Source of the DNA: Rhizobiales bacterium TNE-4
GTDB lineage: Bacteria > Pseudomonadota > Alphaproteobacteria > Rhizobiales > Beijerinckiaceae
DNA length: 64,000 nt
Direction of reading: 5' to 3'
Assembly: GCA_019083985.1 (NCBI GenBank)
Contig: JAHRCV010000002.1
Span: 555,001 to 619,000, forward strand
Part shown: positions 25,756 through 34,886 of the stretch, piece after piece
Numbering within the stretch: the first letter of the stretch is position 1
Layout of the letters: every line of letters starts with the position of its first letter
The notes under the pieces: model-generated
Database searches by the model: none
Told to the model about the DNA's origin: nothing
Seen by the model: the letters and a program-made list of their open reading frames with translations, nothing else
Program-made: the position numbers and the translations under genes

Positions 25756-28511
25756 GCGTCACCTTCACACTCGATGGCAAGACAGTCACGGCCGAAGATG
25801 GCGAGACGATCTGGTCGGTGGCCCAGCGCTACGGCACGCATATTCCGCATCTGTGTCACCGGCCTGAACCCGGCTATCGGCCGGATGGCAATTGCCGGGC
25901 CTGCATGGTCGAGATTGCGGGTGAACGCACCTTGCAGCCTTCGTGCAAACGCGAGCCGACCGAAGGCATGGATGTGACGAGCGCCTCACCGCGCGCTGAA
26001 ACGGCACGCCGCATGGTGATGGAATTGCTGCTCGCCGATCAGCCCGCACAAGCCGATGCGCACGATACGCAATCCCATTTCTGGCAGGAAGCGGCGGCCA
26101 TGGAGCTTGCGCACTCGCGCTTTCCATCACGCAAGACCAAGCCTGAAGCTGATCTCTCACATCCCGCCATGGCGGTAATGCTTGATGCCTGCATCACCTG
26201 CGGCCTCTGCGTCCGCGCCTGCCGCGAGGTCCAGGTCAACGATGTGATCGGCATGGCACTGCGCGGCCATGATGCAATGCCCGTTTTCGACCTGTCGGAT
26301 CCGATGGGCACATCAACCTGCGTGGCCTGTGGCGAATGTGTCCAAGCCTGCCCAACCGGCGCATTGATGCCCAAAACAATTGTCAATGAGACGACATTGC
26401 AAGGCACGCGCCACGCCGATGAAAGCGTCGATTCTGTCTGCCCCTATTGTGGCGTTGGCTGCCAAATCAGTTTCAAAATGCGCGACGGCAAGATTGCCTA
26501 TGTCGAAGGCCGCGAGGGCCCAGCCAATGAAAACCGACTCTGCGTCAAAGGCCGCTTCGGTTTTGATTATGTGCACAATCCCGAGCGATTGACGGTGCCG
26601 CTCATCCGTAAACCGGATGCGCCGAAGGGCCTGAATGTCGATCCAAAAAATCCTTGGACGCATTTTCGTCCTGCAACATGGGACGAGGCGCTTGATCACG
26701 CCGCAGGCGGCTTTGATCAATTACGCCGCACCCATGGGGGTCGCAGTATTGCGGGTTTTGGCTCAGCCAAAGGTTCGAATGAAGAAGCGTACTTGTTCCA
26801 GAAGCTGATCCGAACCGCTTTTGGCCACAACAATGTCGATCATTGCACAAGGCTGTGCCACGCGTCTTCCGTTGCCGCTTTGATGGAAGGTATTGGCTCG
26901 GCGGCCGTGACAGCGAGTTTCGATGAGGCGCTCAATGCGGATGTCATCATCGTCATCGGCGCCAACCCGACCGAGAACCACCCTGTTGCTGCCACCTATA
27001 TCAAACAGGCAGCCAAGCGCGGCGCGAAGCTGATCGTCATGGATCCGCGCGGTATGGCGCTGCGCAAACAGGCATGGCGTCTATTACAATTCCGCCCGGG
27101 CAGCGATGTCGCCATGCTCAATGCGATGATGCATGTCATCGTGACGGAGAATTTGCACGATCGTGCGTATATTGCCGCACATACTGAAGGGTTTGATCGG
27201 CTACGCCAGCACCTCGCACCCTATACGCCTGAAACGATGGCCGAGATTTGCGGCATTGATGCAGAGACCTTGCGCGAGGTGGCCCGCACTTACGCCACCG
27301 CACCGCGCGCGATCATCTTCTGGGGCATGGGTGTTTCGCAACATATTCACGGCACAGACAATGCGCGCGCATTGATTTCTCTCGCCTTGATGTGCGGCCA
27401 GACCGGACGACCCGGCACAGGCCTACATCCGCTGCGTGGCCAGAACAATGTGCAAGGCGCATCTGACGCCGGATTGATCCCGATGATGCTGCCCGATTAC
27501 GCGCGCGTCAGTATCGATGCCAATCGCCGGCGGGTTGAAAATCTCTGGGATGCCGCCATCGCCCCAGAGCCCGGACTCACCGTCGTCGAAATCATGCAGG
27601 CGATCGAAAAGCGCCAGATCCGCGGGCTTTATGTGATGGGTGAAAATCCGGCCATGTCGGATCCTGACGCCGATCACGCGCGCACTGCGCTCGCGAGTCT
27701 CGATCATCTCGTTGTGCAGGATATCTTCCTCACTGAGACGGCCATGTTCGCCGATGTCGTTCTGCCCGCCTCTGCATGGCCAGAAAAAACAGGCACGGTC
27801 ACCAATACCAATCGCCAAGTGCAGATGGGACGCCCTGCCGTATCGCCGCCCGGTGCGGCACGGCGCGATTTTGATCTCCTCGTCGCGATGGGCCAGCGCC
27901 TTGGTCTGAAATGGTCTTATACCCATCCACGCGACGTCTTCACTGAAATGAAGAAACTCATGCGTTCCCTCGATCATATTTCATGGGAGCGGCTTGAGCG
28001 CGAAGATGCGGTCACCTATCCGTGCAGCGCAGACGATGCGCCGGGACAATCAATCGTGTTTGGCGAACGCTTCCCGACAGCCAGTGGGCGCGCGCGTTTT
28101 GTCCCTGCCGAAGCGCTCCCGCCGGGTGAATGGCCGGATGAGGATTATCCGCTCATCCTCACCACAGGCCGTCAATTGGAGCATTGGCACACTGGCGCGA
28201 TGACACGTCGCGCCCGCGCGCTCGATACGCTCGAGCCCGAAGCGACGGCGTCGCTTCATCCTGAAACCTTGCGCCTCCTCGACATCAAGCCCGGCGAAAC
28301 CATGCGCCTGACGACACGGCGCGGCAGCATTACATTGATCGCCCGCGCTGATCCGGCGCTGCAGCGCGACATGGTGTTCGTGCCCTTCGCTTATGTCGAA
28401 GCATCCGCGAATATTTTGACAAGCCCACGCCTTGATCCTGATGGAAAAATACCGGAATTCAAATTCTCAGCCGTACGCGCCGAGAAATTGAACAATATCG
28501 CCGCCGAATGA
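25752..28511 (+). CDS. Formate dehydrogenase catalytic alpha subunit (Fdh1A type)
   Basis: This 919-residue cytoplasmic enzyme oxidises formate to CO2 at a Mo- or W-bis-pyranopterin centre. The N-terminal [2Fe-2S] ferredoxin part has Cys35, Cys48, Cys51 and Cys65. Two [4Fe-4S] ferredoxin motifs follow (CITCGLCVRAC at 147-157, CVACGECVQAC at 190-200). The molybdopterin domain begins with CPYCGVGC (230-237) plus Cys264. The metal-ligand residue is Cys369 in NVDHCTRLCH, where some relatives have selenocysteine. The complex-I-type His-Cys3 cluster is absent; that stretch reads HDTQSHFWQEA. The C-terminal molydopterin-binding domain is complete. Similarity to Methylobacterium Fdh1A is strong by eye, so tungsten use is possible but not provable from sequence. 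Confidence 0.94.
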   Translation: MSVTFTLDGKTVTAEDGETIWSVAQRYGTHIPHLCHRPEPGYRPDGNCRACMVEIAGERTLQPSCKREPTEGMDVTSASPRAETARRMVMELLLADQPAQADAHDTQSHFWQEAAAMELAHSRFPSRKTKPEADLSHPAMAVMLDACITCGLCVRACREVQVNDVIGMALRGHDAMPVFDLSDPMGTSTCVACGECVQACPTGALMPKTIVNETTLQGTRHADESVDSVCPYCGVGCQISFKMRDGKIAYVEGREGPANENRLCVKGRFGFDYVHNPERLTVPLIRKPDAPKGLNVDPKNPWTHFRPATWDEALDHAAGGFDQLRRTHGGRSIAGFGSAKGSNEEAYLFQKLIRTAFGHNNVDHCTRLCHASSVAALMEGIGSAAVTASFDEALNADVIIVIGANPTENHPVAATYIKQAAKRGAKLIVMDPRGMALRKQAWRLLQFRPGSDVAMLNAMMHVIVTENLHDRAYIAAHTEGFDRLRQHLAPYTPETMAEICGIDAETLREVARTYATAPRAIIFWGMGVSQHIHGTDNARALISLALMCGQTGRPGTGLHPLRGQNNVQGASDAGLIPMMLPDYARVSIDANRRRVENLWDAAIAPEPGLTVVEIMQAIEKRQIRGLYVMGENPAMSDPDADHARTALASLDHLVVQDIFLTETAMFADVVLPASAWPEKTGTVTNTNRQVQMGRPAVSPPGAARRDFDLLVAMGQRLGLKWSYTHPRDVFTEMKKLMRSLDHISWERLEREDAVTYPCSADDAPGQSIVFGERFPTASGRARFVPAEALPPGEWPDEDYPLILTTGRQLEHWHTGAMTRRARALDTLEPEATASLHPETLRLLDIKPGETMRLTTRRGSITLIARADPALQRDMVFVPFAYVEASANILTSPRLDPDGKIPEFKFSAVRAEKLNNIAAE

Positions 28512-29149
28512 TCGACCGCGACGCCTTCATCCGCGCCGAAACGCGGCTTTTGGTGGTGCCGCATGCGCCGGAAATCATGCTGCATCTCGCCGACGAAGCT
28601 GTTGATCTGTGGAAGCGCACAGAGGAAGAACTGGCTGAGATGGGTTTGCCACCGCCCTTCTGGGCGTTTGCGTGGGCCGGCGGGCAAGCACTGGCACGCT
28701 ATCTTCTTGACCATCCCGAAATTGTTCGCGGCCAGCGCGTGCTCGATTTTGCATCGGGATCTGGTCTTGTTGGGATCGCAGCGATGAAAGCGGGTGCAGC
28801 CTCAGTTGACGCAACCGATATCGATGATTTCGCCATCGCCGCCATCGCACTCAACAGTGCGCACAATGGCGTTCCCTTCACCGGCGCTCTCCGCGATGTG
28901 GTCGGCCAGGACGAGGGCTGGGACGTGATCTGTGCTGGTGACGTCTGTTACGAGCGTGATATGGCTGAACGCGTGACAGATTGGTTGAAAGCCTGCGCTG
29001 CACGCGGCGCGATCGTGCTGATCGGCGATCCCGGCCGCTCCTATCTTCCGCGCGCGCAGTTACGCGCCCTCGCTGATTATCAAGTGCCTGTGACACGTAC
29101 GCTTGAAGATTCGGATGTGAAACACACCCGCGTCTGGACCTTTGCCTAA
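28508..29149 (+). CDS. Class I SAM methyltransferase, ETFB-lysine/nicotinamide methyltransferase-like
   Basis: The 213-residue protein has a compact methyltransferase fold: PPPFWAFAWAGGQALARYLLDHPE, then the SAM loop VLDFASGSGLVGIAAMKAGA (~residues 78-97), the acidic DATDID, and the motif ICAGDVCYERDMAERV. This is the pattern of the methyltransferase-16 group, which modifies protein lysines, for example on ETF beta or ribosomal proteins. Its ATG overlaps the formate dehydrogenase alpha stop by four bases, so it is translated with the dehydrogenase. A role in modifying that enzyme is possible but unproven. It ends 1 bp before the convergent patatin gene. Confidence 0.85.
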   Translation: MIDRDAFIRAETRLLVVPHAPEIMLHLADEAVDLWKRTEEELAEMGLPPPFWAFAWAGGQALARYLLDHPEIVRGQRVLDFASGSGLVGIAAMKAGAASVDATDIDDFAIAAIALNSAHNGVPFTGALRDVVGQDEGWDVICAGDVCYERDMAERVTDWLKACAARGAIVLIGDPGRSYLPRAQLRALADYQVPVTRTLEDSDVKHTRVWTFA

Positions 29150-29150
29150 C

Positions 29151-30257
29151 TTAACCACCAATCCAACGTGGCGGTTTGGGCGTGTCATGGGTCGATGGCA
29201 TCAACGCACCGCGCAAATCGAGCGTACCTTTAACACCGAGATCGTCGAAATGCGCCTTGATGAATTCATGCCCAGCATGGCGACCATGCACGGCCAATTC
29301 CTCAAAGAAACGCCAATCGGCTTTGAGTTTACTCGTGGCCCCATAATCGGAGAGGCTCGCGGGCGCTTCGATCCGGTGCATGCGGATCGATTTGTAATGC
29401 GTGCCTTTGAGGCGACCTTCATCGATCAATCGCGCCACGAACTCGACTGCGCGTAATTCGCTGAGAAGCGGCGCGTTGAACGTGATCTCATTGATCCGCT
29501 CCATAATCTCAACCGAGGTATTCGGCAATTCACGCCGCTCGACCGGATTGATCTGGATAAGAATGATGTCGGCGGTCTCGGTTTCCGTAAAGAACGGGTA
29601 GAGCGCGGGATTGCCCATGAAGCCGCCATCCCAATAGGGCTCACCATCGATCTCGACCGCGCGAAACAAATAAGGCAGCGCAGCAGACGCCATCAGGACG
29701 TCAGGCGTAATCTCAGCATTGCGAAATACGCGCAGACGGCCGGTATAAACATTCGTCGCGGCGACAAAGAATTTGGGTCCTTTGCCCTTCTGAATGGCAG
29801 CAGTGTCGACATGGCTTTCAACGACGCCACGCAAGGGATTGATATCGAGCGGGTTGAATTCATAAGGCGATGCAAAGCGGCGCGTCACATCCATGAAAGG
29901 GCCGGCCGCCGCCATCCCCAGCCGCCAGGGTGCGAGGACGATATCGGCGAGCACGCGCTGCCCGGTCGATAATTTTCCATCGACCGATACATCGCGCCAA
30001 AATTGCCGCAGAGCCTCGCGGGCCTTAGCACGATCATGATCGTCCGTTTGCGCCAATGCGCCAGCGACGATGGCACCATTCATGGCACCCGCACTGGTAC
30101 CGGAAATGCCTTCGATTTCGAGGCGCTCATCAGACAGGAGCGCATCGAGCACGCCCCAGGTGAAGGCGCCATGCGCGCCTCCGCCCTGTAAGGCGAGATT
30201 GACCTTCTTGCGTATGGGCCCGCTATCTTTCTTTTTCAGGAGCGAGCCGAATGCCAT
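29151..30257 (-). CDS. Patatin-like phospholipase
   Basis: The 368-residue protein shows all patatin marks: the oxyanion loop LQGGGAHGAFTWGVLD (residues ~23-38), the nucleophile elbow GISGTSAGAMNG, and the Asp of the Ser-Asp dyad in YWDGGFMGNPALYPF. These enzymes hydrolyse acyl esters of lipids; some act on intracellular polyhydroxybutyrate granules. The gene lies 1 bp after bdhA on the same strand and is surely co-transcribed with it. The link to 3-hydroxybutyrate metabolism makes a role in polymer or granule-lipid turnover an attractive guess. The N-terminus is short and basic, without a signal peptide. Confidence 0.9.
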   Translation of the reverse strand: MAFGSLLKKKDSGPIRKKVNLALQGGGAHGAFTWGVLDALLSDERLEIEGISGTSAGAMNGAIVAGALAQTDDHDRAKAREALRQFWRDVSVDGKLSTGQRVLADIVLAPWRLGMAAAGPFMDVTRRFASPYEFNPLDINPLRGVVESHVDTAAIQKGKGPKFFVAATNVYTGRLRVFRNAEITPDVLMASAALPYLFRAVEIDGEPYWDGGFMGNPALYPFFTETETADIILIQINPVERRELPNTSVEIMERINEITFNAPLLSELRAVEFVARLIDEGRLKGTHYKSIRMHRIEAPASLSDYGATSKLKADWRFFEELAVHGRHAGHEFIKAHFDDLGVKGTLDLRGALMPSTHDTPKPPRWIGG

Positions 30258-30258
30258 C

Positions 30259-31053
30259 TCACTGCGCAGTCCAACCGCCGTCGATGGAGATATTCGTGCC
30301 GGTGATTTCGGCCGCAGCGTCGGATGCGAGGAACAAGGCCGTTCCTGCCACTTGCTCCACCGTCACGAAACGCTTGGTCGGCTGACGCTCAAGCATCACT
30401 TCCTGAATGACCTGCTCCTTCGTCATGTTACGCGCCTTCATCGTGTCGGGAATCTGCGCTTCGACGAGCGGTGTCCAGACATAACCGGGCGAAATCGCAT
30501 TCGCCGTCACACCTGTCGTGGCAAGCTCAAGAGCCGCTGTTTTGGTGAGGCCCGCAATGCCATGCTTCGCAGCGACATAGGCCGCCTTGAATGGTGACGC
30601 TGTCAGCGAATGCGCTGAAGCGGTTGAAATGATGCGCCCCCAGCCCTTGGCGCGCATGCCGGGAATGGCGGCGCGCATCGCGACGAAGGCAGACGTCAAA
30701 TTGATTGCAATAATGCGGTCCCATTGTTCCATCGGAAATTCATCGATGGGCGCAACATGTTGGATGCCCGCATTGTTGACGAGGAGATCGACAGCGCCGA
30801 ACTCCTTTTCGGCATCCTTGATCATCGCCGTGATCTCGTCGGTCTTGAGCATGTTGGCTGCCGAATAGCGCACCGCAACGCCATGCGTCTTGCCAAGATC
30901 GGCCACGATGGCATCAATGGTGGCCTTGTCGCCCAATCCATTCAGCGTGATCGACGCGCCTGCCTTGGCATAGGCTTTGGCAATCGCGAGACCGATGCCG
31001 GAAGTGGAACCGGTAATGACGGCATGGCGGCCGGACAGGAAGCGCTCGGACAT
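30259..31053 (-). CDS. bdhA: 3-hydroxybutyrate dehydrogenase
   Basis: BdhA oxidises D-3-hydroxybutyrate to acetoacetate with NAD+, the step after PHB breakdown. The 264-residue SDR protein has the NAD loop ITGSTSGIGLAIA, LVNNAGIQH, and the catalytic Ser/Tyr/Lys in STASAHSLTASPFKAAYVAAKHG. The substrate-specific KSAYV/A-AKHG region and the insertion TMKARNMTKEQVIQEVMLERQPTKRF match 3-hydroxybutyrate dehydrogenases rather than other SDRs. The ATG at 31053 is chosen (MSERFLSGRHAVITG); the frame is open for 21 further codons without family similarity. The patatin gene follows after one base. Confidence 0.94.
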   Translation of the reverse strand: MSERFLSGRHAVITGSTSGIGLAIAKAYAKAGASITLNGLGDKATIDAIVADLGKTHGVAVRYSAANMLKTDEITAMIKDAEKEFGAVDLLVNNAGIQHVAPIDEFPMEQWDRIIAINLTSAFVAMRAAIPGMRAKGWGRIISTASAHSLTASPFKAAYVAAKHGIAGLTKTAALELATTGVTANAISPGYVWTPLVEAQIPDTMKARNMTKEQVIQEVMLERQPTKRFVTVEQVAGTALFLASDAAAEITGTNISIDGGWTAQ

Positions 31054-31178
31054 GGAAAGGACTCTTCGCTGGAGTGAAAGTTGCTGCAATGCAACATCCG
31101 CTCGCCTCAGGGTCAAGCCCTCCTTTTGCTATTCGTCCTGCGCTTCATGCAGGCCTCTGCACATGTTAGAAACACATC

Positions 31179-31670
31179 ATGGATCATGACCACGCCCATC
31201 ATGATTGCGCCCATGCGCATGATCAGGCCGCCCGTGCTCCCGCTGCCCTTGCTGCAGCGGAGGAGTGCTGCGCGCGACGGGGCGAAAAGCTGACGCCCTT
31301 GCGCCGTTCCGTGCTCGCAGCGCTTTACGCCTCGCACCGGCCCGTCAGCGCCTATGATCTGATCGAGCGGATTGCCGCCAATGGCCAGAAACCGCCAGCC
31401 CCGATTACCATCTACCGCACGCTCGATTTTCTGCGGGCGCAGGGCTTCATCCACCGGCTCGAGAGCCTTAACGCCTTCATTGCCTGCCCCTCCGCCCATG
31501 GCCCCGGCGAAACCGTCGTTTTCATGATTTGTGAGGCCTGTGGCGGGGTCGACGAGGCGGGATCGGACGCCGTCTCCGACGGTCTGAGGGCGATTGCCGC
31601 CCGGCAGGGCTTTGCCGCCACCCGCTCGGTCATTGAAATGACAGGCCGGTGCGGCCATTGTCGGGCCTGA
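31179..31670 (+). CDS. Fur family transcriptional regulator, Zur-like
   Basis: The 163-residue protein is a Fur-type metal-dependent repressor. It has a winged-helix segment ([28 protein letters not shown], then [23 protein letters not shown]) and a C-terminal structural zinc site in CEACGGVDE and CGHCRA. The layout fits Zur, the zinc-uptake regulator, better than Fur or Irr. An unusual N-terminal stretch of about 16 residues ([16 protein letters not shown]) is very His/Asp-rich and could bind zinc. No znuABC genes are nearby. ispG follows 20 bp downstream and may be co-transcribed. The name Zur is likely, not certain. Confidence 0.85.
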   Translation: MDHDHAHHDCAHAHDQAARAPAALAAAEECCARRGEKLTPLRRSVLAALYASHRPVSAYDLIERIAANGQKPPAPITIYRTLDFLRAQGFIHRLESLNAFIACPSAHGPGETVVFMICEACGGVDEAGSDAVSDGLRAIAARQGFAATRSVIEMTGRCGHCRA

Positions 31671-31690
31671 ACCACAACCGGAACCACACG

Positions 31691-32956
31691 ATGACGACCC
31701 CTTGCCTCCCTCCGCCGGTCGATGCTGGCCCCAAAACCCGCCATCAGACGGTGGGCGTGCGCATCGGCAATGTCATGGTCGGTGGCGGCACGCCCATCGT
31801 CGTGCAGTCGATGACCAATACCGACACGGCCGATGTGAAGGCGACAGTGCAGCAGGTCACAGCCCTTGCGCGCGCCGGCTCCGAAATGGTGCGCATCACG
31901 GTGGATCGCGATGAAGCCGCCGCCGCCGTGCCCCATATTCGCGACGCACTCGCCGTGCGCGGCATCGATGTGCCGCTGATTGGCGATTTCCACTATATCG
32001 GCCACAAACTCCTTGCCGATCATCCCGCTTGCGCTGAAGCGCTTGATAAATACCGGATCAACCCCGGCAATGTCGGCTTCAAAGACAAGAAGGATCGTCA
32101 ATTCAGCGCCATTGTCGAAATGGCCATCAAATACAAGAAAGCGGTGCGCATCGGAGCGAATTGGGGTTCGCTCGATCAAGAATTGCTGACCTATCTGATG
32201 GACATCAACGCCAACAGCGCCAAGCCCATTGATGCCCGCGCCGTGACACGCGAAGCCATGGTGCAGTCCGCCCTTCTTTCGGCTGACCGCGCTGTCGAAC
32301 TCGGTCTGCCGAAAGACCGGATTGTGCTGTCGGCGAAAGTCTCCGCCGTGCAGGATTTGATCGCCGTTTATCGCATGCTTGCCGCGCGCTCCGATTACGC
32401 GCTCCATCTCGGGCTGACCGAAGCGGGCATGGGCTCGAAAGGTATTGTCGCCTCATCAGCAGCGATGGGCATTCTGCTGCAAGACGGGATTGGTGATACG
32501 ATCCGCGTGTCGCTAACGCCGGAACCGAACGGCGATCGCACGCTTGAAGTGAAAGTGGCGCAGGAAATCCTGCAAACCATGGGCTTCCGCACCTTCGTGC
32601 CGCTAGTCGCCGCCTGCCCGGGCTGCGGCCGCACCACGTCAACCGTGTTTCAGGAATTGGCGCAGGACATCCAGAGTTGGATCGTCACCTCGATGCCTGA
32701 ATGGAAGCGGACTTATCCGGGCGTCGAAAATCTCAACGTCGCTGTGATGGGTTGCATCGTAAACGGGCCCGGTGAAAGCAAGCATGCCGATATCGGCATT
32801 TCGCTGCCGGGCACTGGTGAACAACCCACCGCGCCTGTTTTCATCGACGGCCAGAAAGCCGCAACATTGCGCGGCCCAACGCTCGCCGCAGATTTCAAGG
32901 CGATGGTCGCCGATTACATCGAGAAGCGCTACGGCCGGCAGAACGCGGCGGAATAG
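31691..32956 (+). CDS. ispG: 4-hydroxy-3-methylbut-2-enyl-diphosphate synthase (flavodoxin)
   Basis: IspG (GcpE) converts MEcPP to HMBPP, the penultimate step of the MEP isoprenoid pathway, using a [4Fe-4S] cluster. The 421-residue protein contains [19 protein letters not shown] at the start of the TIM barrel, [13 protein letters not shown] and NPGNVG. The cluster Cys residues are in [11 protein letters not shown] and, later, [23 protein letters not shown]. It has the short bacterial form without the plant insertion. The ATG at 31691 gives [13 protein letters not shown]; an earlier in-frame start would overlap the regulator gene. It ends 7 bp before the convergent hdeD-like gene. Confidence 0.95.
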   Translation: MTTPCLPPPVDAGPKTRHQTVGVRIGNVMVGGGTPIVVQSMTNTDTADVKATVQQVTALARAGSEMVRITVDRDEAAAAVPHIRDALAVRGIDVPLIGDFHYIGHKLLADHPACAEALDKYRINPGNVGFKDKKDRQFSAIVEMAIKYKKAVRIGANWGSLDQELLTYLMDINANSAKPIDARAVTREAMVQSALLSADRAVELGLPKDRIVLSAKVSAVQDLIAVYRMLAARSDYALHLGLTEAGMGSKGIVASSAAMGILLQDGIGDTIRVSLTPEPNGDRTLEVKVAQEILQTMGFRTFVPLVAACPGCGRTTSTVFQELAQDIQSWIVTSMPEWKRTYPGVENLNVAVMGCIVNGPGESKHADIGISLPGTGEQPTAPVFIDGQKAATLRGPTLAADFKAMVADYIEKRYGRQNAAE

Positions 32957-32963
32957 GCCGCGT

Positions 32964-33542
32964 TCACACTTCCGCACCGGTTTTGCGTTCAGTGATGCCG
33001 CGCTGAATCCATGCAATGCCGCTCGCCACGAGTTCGACGCCAACAATGGTGCCAAGCACCCAGAGGCCCGATTTCGGCCAAGCCCATAACAGCCACAACC
33101 AGAGCGCGGCACTAATGCCGAACGCCACGGCCGCAATCTGCCAGCCCTTGATCAGCCCTTCGCGCAGGCTAAGCGCAATGCGATAGACCGCGCCGACGAC
33201 CAGCGTCGTGGCAAGCAACAAGGTCAAAACGAAAGAACCCGTGAGCGGATCGGCGATGATGATCATGCCGCCCAGCAGATAGAGAATAGCGGGCGCCATC
33301 TCGGCGAGGAAATTACGCCAATGCCGTCCAAACACGGCATAGAACCCCTGCGCCACGCCACCAATAATCATCAAGACGCCGATCATGATCTGGTTTTGAT
33401 CGGCGCCCGTCCAGATCTTGTAAAACGCTGAGAAGCCGAGCGCGACAAGGATCAAGCCAAGCGCCAAGGGCCACCACGCTTTTTCCTCATGCGCGGGCGG
33501 AGACGGCGGCAAGGGCGGAACGATCGGATCTTGCTGGCTCAT
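32964..33542 (-). CDS. HdeD family membrane protein
   Basis: The 192-residue protein has six closely packed hydrophobic helices after a Pro-rich N-terminus. The segments NQIMIGVLMIIGGVAQGFYAVFG and APAILYLLGGMIIIADP match the HdeD/DUF308 family, linked to acid resistance in E. coli. Its biochemical function is unknown. The ATG at 33542 (MSQQDPIVPP) is used; a TTG four codons earlier is possible. It is the last gene in a minus-strand run with two DUF1345 membrane proteins and a polyprenyl synthase. Confidence 0.85.
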   Translation of the reverse strand: MSQQDPIVPPLPPSPPAHEEKAWWPLALGLILVALGFSAFYKIWTGADQNQIMIGVLMIIGGVAQGFYAVFGRHWRNFLAEMAPAILYLLGGMIIIADPLTGSFVLTLLLATTLVVGAVYRIALSLREGLIKGWQIAAVAFGISAALWLWLLWAWPKSGLWVLGTIVGVELVASGIAWIQRGITERKTGAEV

Positions 33543-33558
33543 GTCTGTCTCCAATGCC

Positions 33559-34224
33559 TCAGATAAAGCTCGAAATGACGCTGATTGTCAGCGCAATGAT
33601 AACGACGTTGAACAAATAGGCCACCACACTGTGCACGATCATGAAGCGGCGCATAGCGCTGTTGACCGAGACGAAATCCGACGTTTCCGTCGCGCACCCG
33701 ATCAAGAATGAGAAATAGAGCAGGTCCGTATAATTGAGATGGCCCTTTTCTGGCCGCACGATACCACCGGCCGCGAGCCCCGTGCCATATTGCAAATGGG
33801 CATAATGCATCGTGAACATCAGATGCGTCAGCAGCCATGACACGATCAAAGTAAAAGCACCCAGAGCAATCGGGATTAATGGTTGCGGCGCCGTTTTCGC
33901 CGCCGAGAACTCGACGAAGATGGCCGCGAAGCTTGCCGCGACCGCAAGCAGCGTCAAAATCACAAAACTCAACTGCGGCTCGTCATAAAGCGCGGCCCGT
34001 CGCTGCATCTCGTCTGGCGTACCGTCACGCATCATGATGGCAGCCAAGGCAATATAAAGAAGGGCGCCGCAATCCCATCCCGCCAAGACGCGCATCGACC
34101 AGCGCAAACTGTCCGGCAAGAGGGCATAGACGACCCCACCACAAAAGGCGGCTGCAAAGATACGGGCATGCGGCGACGCAAAACGATCAAGAAGTGAAAC
34201 CGGGCGTGGCGCAAGATCCGACAT
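33559..34224 (-). CDS. DUF1345 membrane protein (copy 2)
   Basis: The 221-residue protein has about five or six hydrophobic segments. It carries the DUF1345 marks WDCGALLYIALAA, RRAALYDE, WLLTHLMFTMHYAHLQY and YTDLLYFSFLIGCATETSD. The family is uncharacterised. It is about as long as, and clearly a paralogue of, the gene just upstream; the two ORFs overlap by one base (TGATG), so they are translated together. This pairing suggests that the two proteins work as a heteromer, which is inference. The long in-frame extension ahead of 34224 is not part of the gene because it overlaps copy 1 out of frame. Confidence 0.86.
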   Translation of the reverse strand: MSDLAPRPVSLLDRFASPHARIFAAAFCGGVVYALLPDSLRWSMRVLAGWDCGALLYIALAAIMMRDGTPDEMQRRAALYDEPQLSFVILTLLAVAASFAAIFVEFSAAKTAPQPLIPIALGAFTLIVSWLLTHLMFTMHYAHLQYGTGLAAGGIVRPEKGHLNYTDLLYFSFLIGCATETSDFVSVNSAMRRFMIVHSVVAYLFNVVIIALTISVISSFI

Positions 34225-34886
34225 CACACAAGTCCTGCCGCAATATTGATTGTCAGCGCCAAAATGGCAGCGTTGAAGAAGAACGAGACGATACCATGGA
34301 TCGTCATGACCTTGCGCATCGGCCGGGTGGTGGACGCAATGTCCGCTGTTTGTGATGCGCAACCGATCACGAATGAGAAATACATGAAATCTGAATAATC
34401 CGGTTCGTCATGCTCAGGCATCAGCAAGCCGCCATCCACCGTATGCCCACCCCGGTAGTAAAGATGCGCATAATGCAAAGCAAACATCACATGCGTCAGT
34501 GACCATGACAGGATCACCGTGAGTGCGGCGAGTATAATCGATGCGGCTTCGCGTTCAGGCATCGCTTTCGTATGCGCGAGTTCGGCAAAGATCGCTGCAA
34601 AACTGGCTGAAACAGCCAAAAGGGCGAGCACCAGAAAGGAAACGCCGCCCTCATCGTAAAGCGCGGCCCGCTTTTTGATTTCGCTGACCGGCGCACGTCG
34701 AACCATTGCAAAAACGAAGACAAGATAAAGCAGCGCACCAATATCCCACCCGACGAGGAGACGGCTGGTCAGCCGAAACTCGGCCGGCATGAGAACGATG
34801 GCAGAAATCCCAATAAGCGCCGACGTCAGGAGCCTTGGCCGCGCTGCGAAGAGGCGGATGGCCAAGGGATGTTGCACATGCCTCAT
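34224..34886 (-). CDS. DUF1345 membrane protein (copy 1)
   Basis: The 220-residue protein shares its whole layout with the following gene: WDIGALLYLVFVFAMV, KKRAALYDEGG, WSLTHVMFALHYAHLYYRGG and YSDFMYFSFVIGCASQTADIAST. It has five or six membrane helices and no known function. Its ATG overlaps the stop of the polyprenyl synthase gene by four bases (ATGA), and its stop overlaps the start of copy 2. These three genes are therefore coupled. A His-Tyr pair (HYAHLYY) and YxDxxYFSF are the most conserved features between copies. Confidence 0.86.
   Translation of the reverse strand: MRHVQHPLAIRLFAARPRLLTSALIGISAIVLMPAEFRLTSRLLVGWDIGALLYLVFVFAMVRRAPVSEIKKRAALYDEGGVSFLVLALLAVSASFAAIFAELAHTKAMPEREAASIILAALTVILSWSLTHVMFALHYAHLYYRGGHTVDGGLLMPEHDEPDYSDFMYFSFVIGCASQTADIASTTRPMRKVMTIHGIVSFFFNAAILALTINIAAGLV

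Noticed and set aside
31080-31095. GTTGC-TGCAAT-GCAAC palindrome as a Zur box
   Set aside because: It sits between bdhA and the Zur-like gene but does not match the AT-rich consensus I know for alphaproteobacterial Zur boxes.
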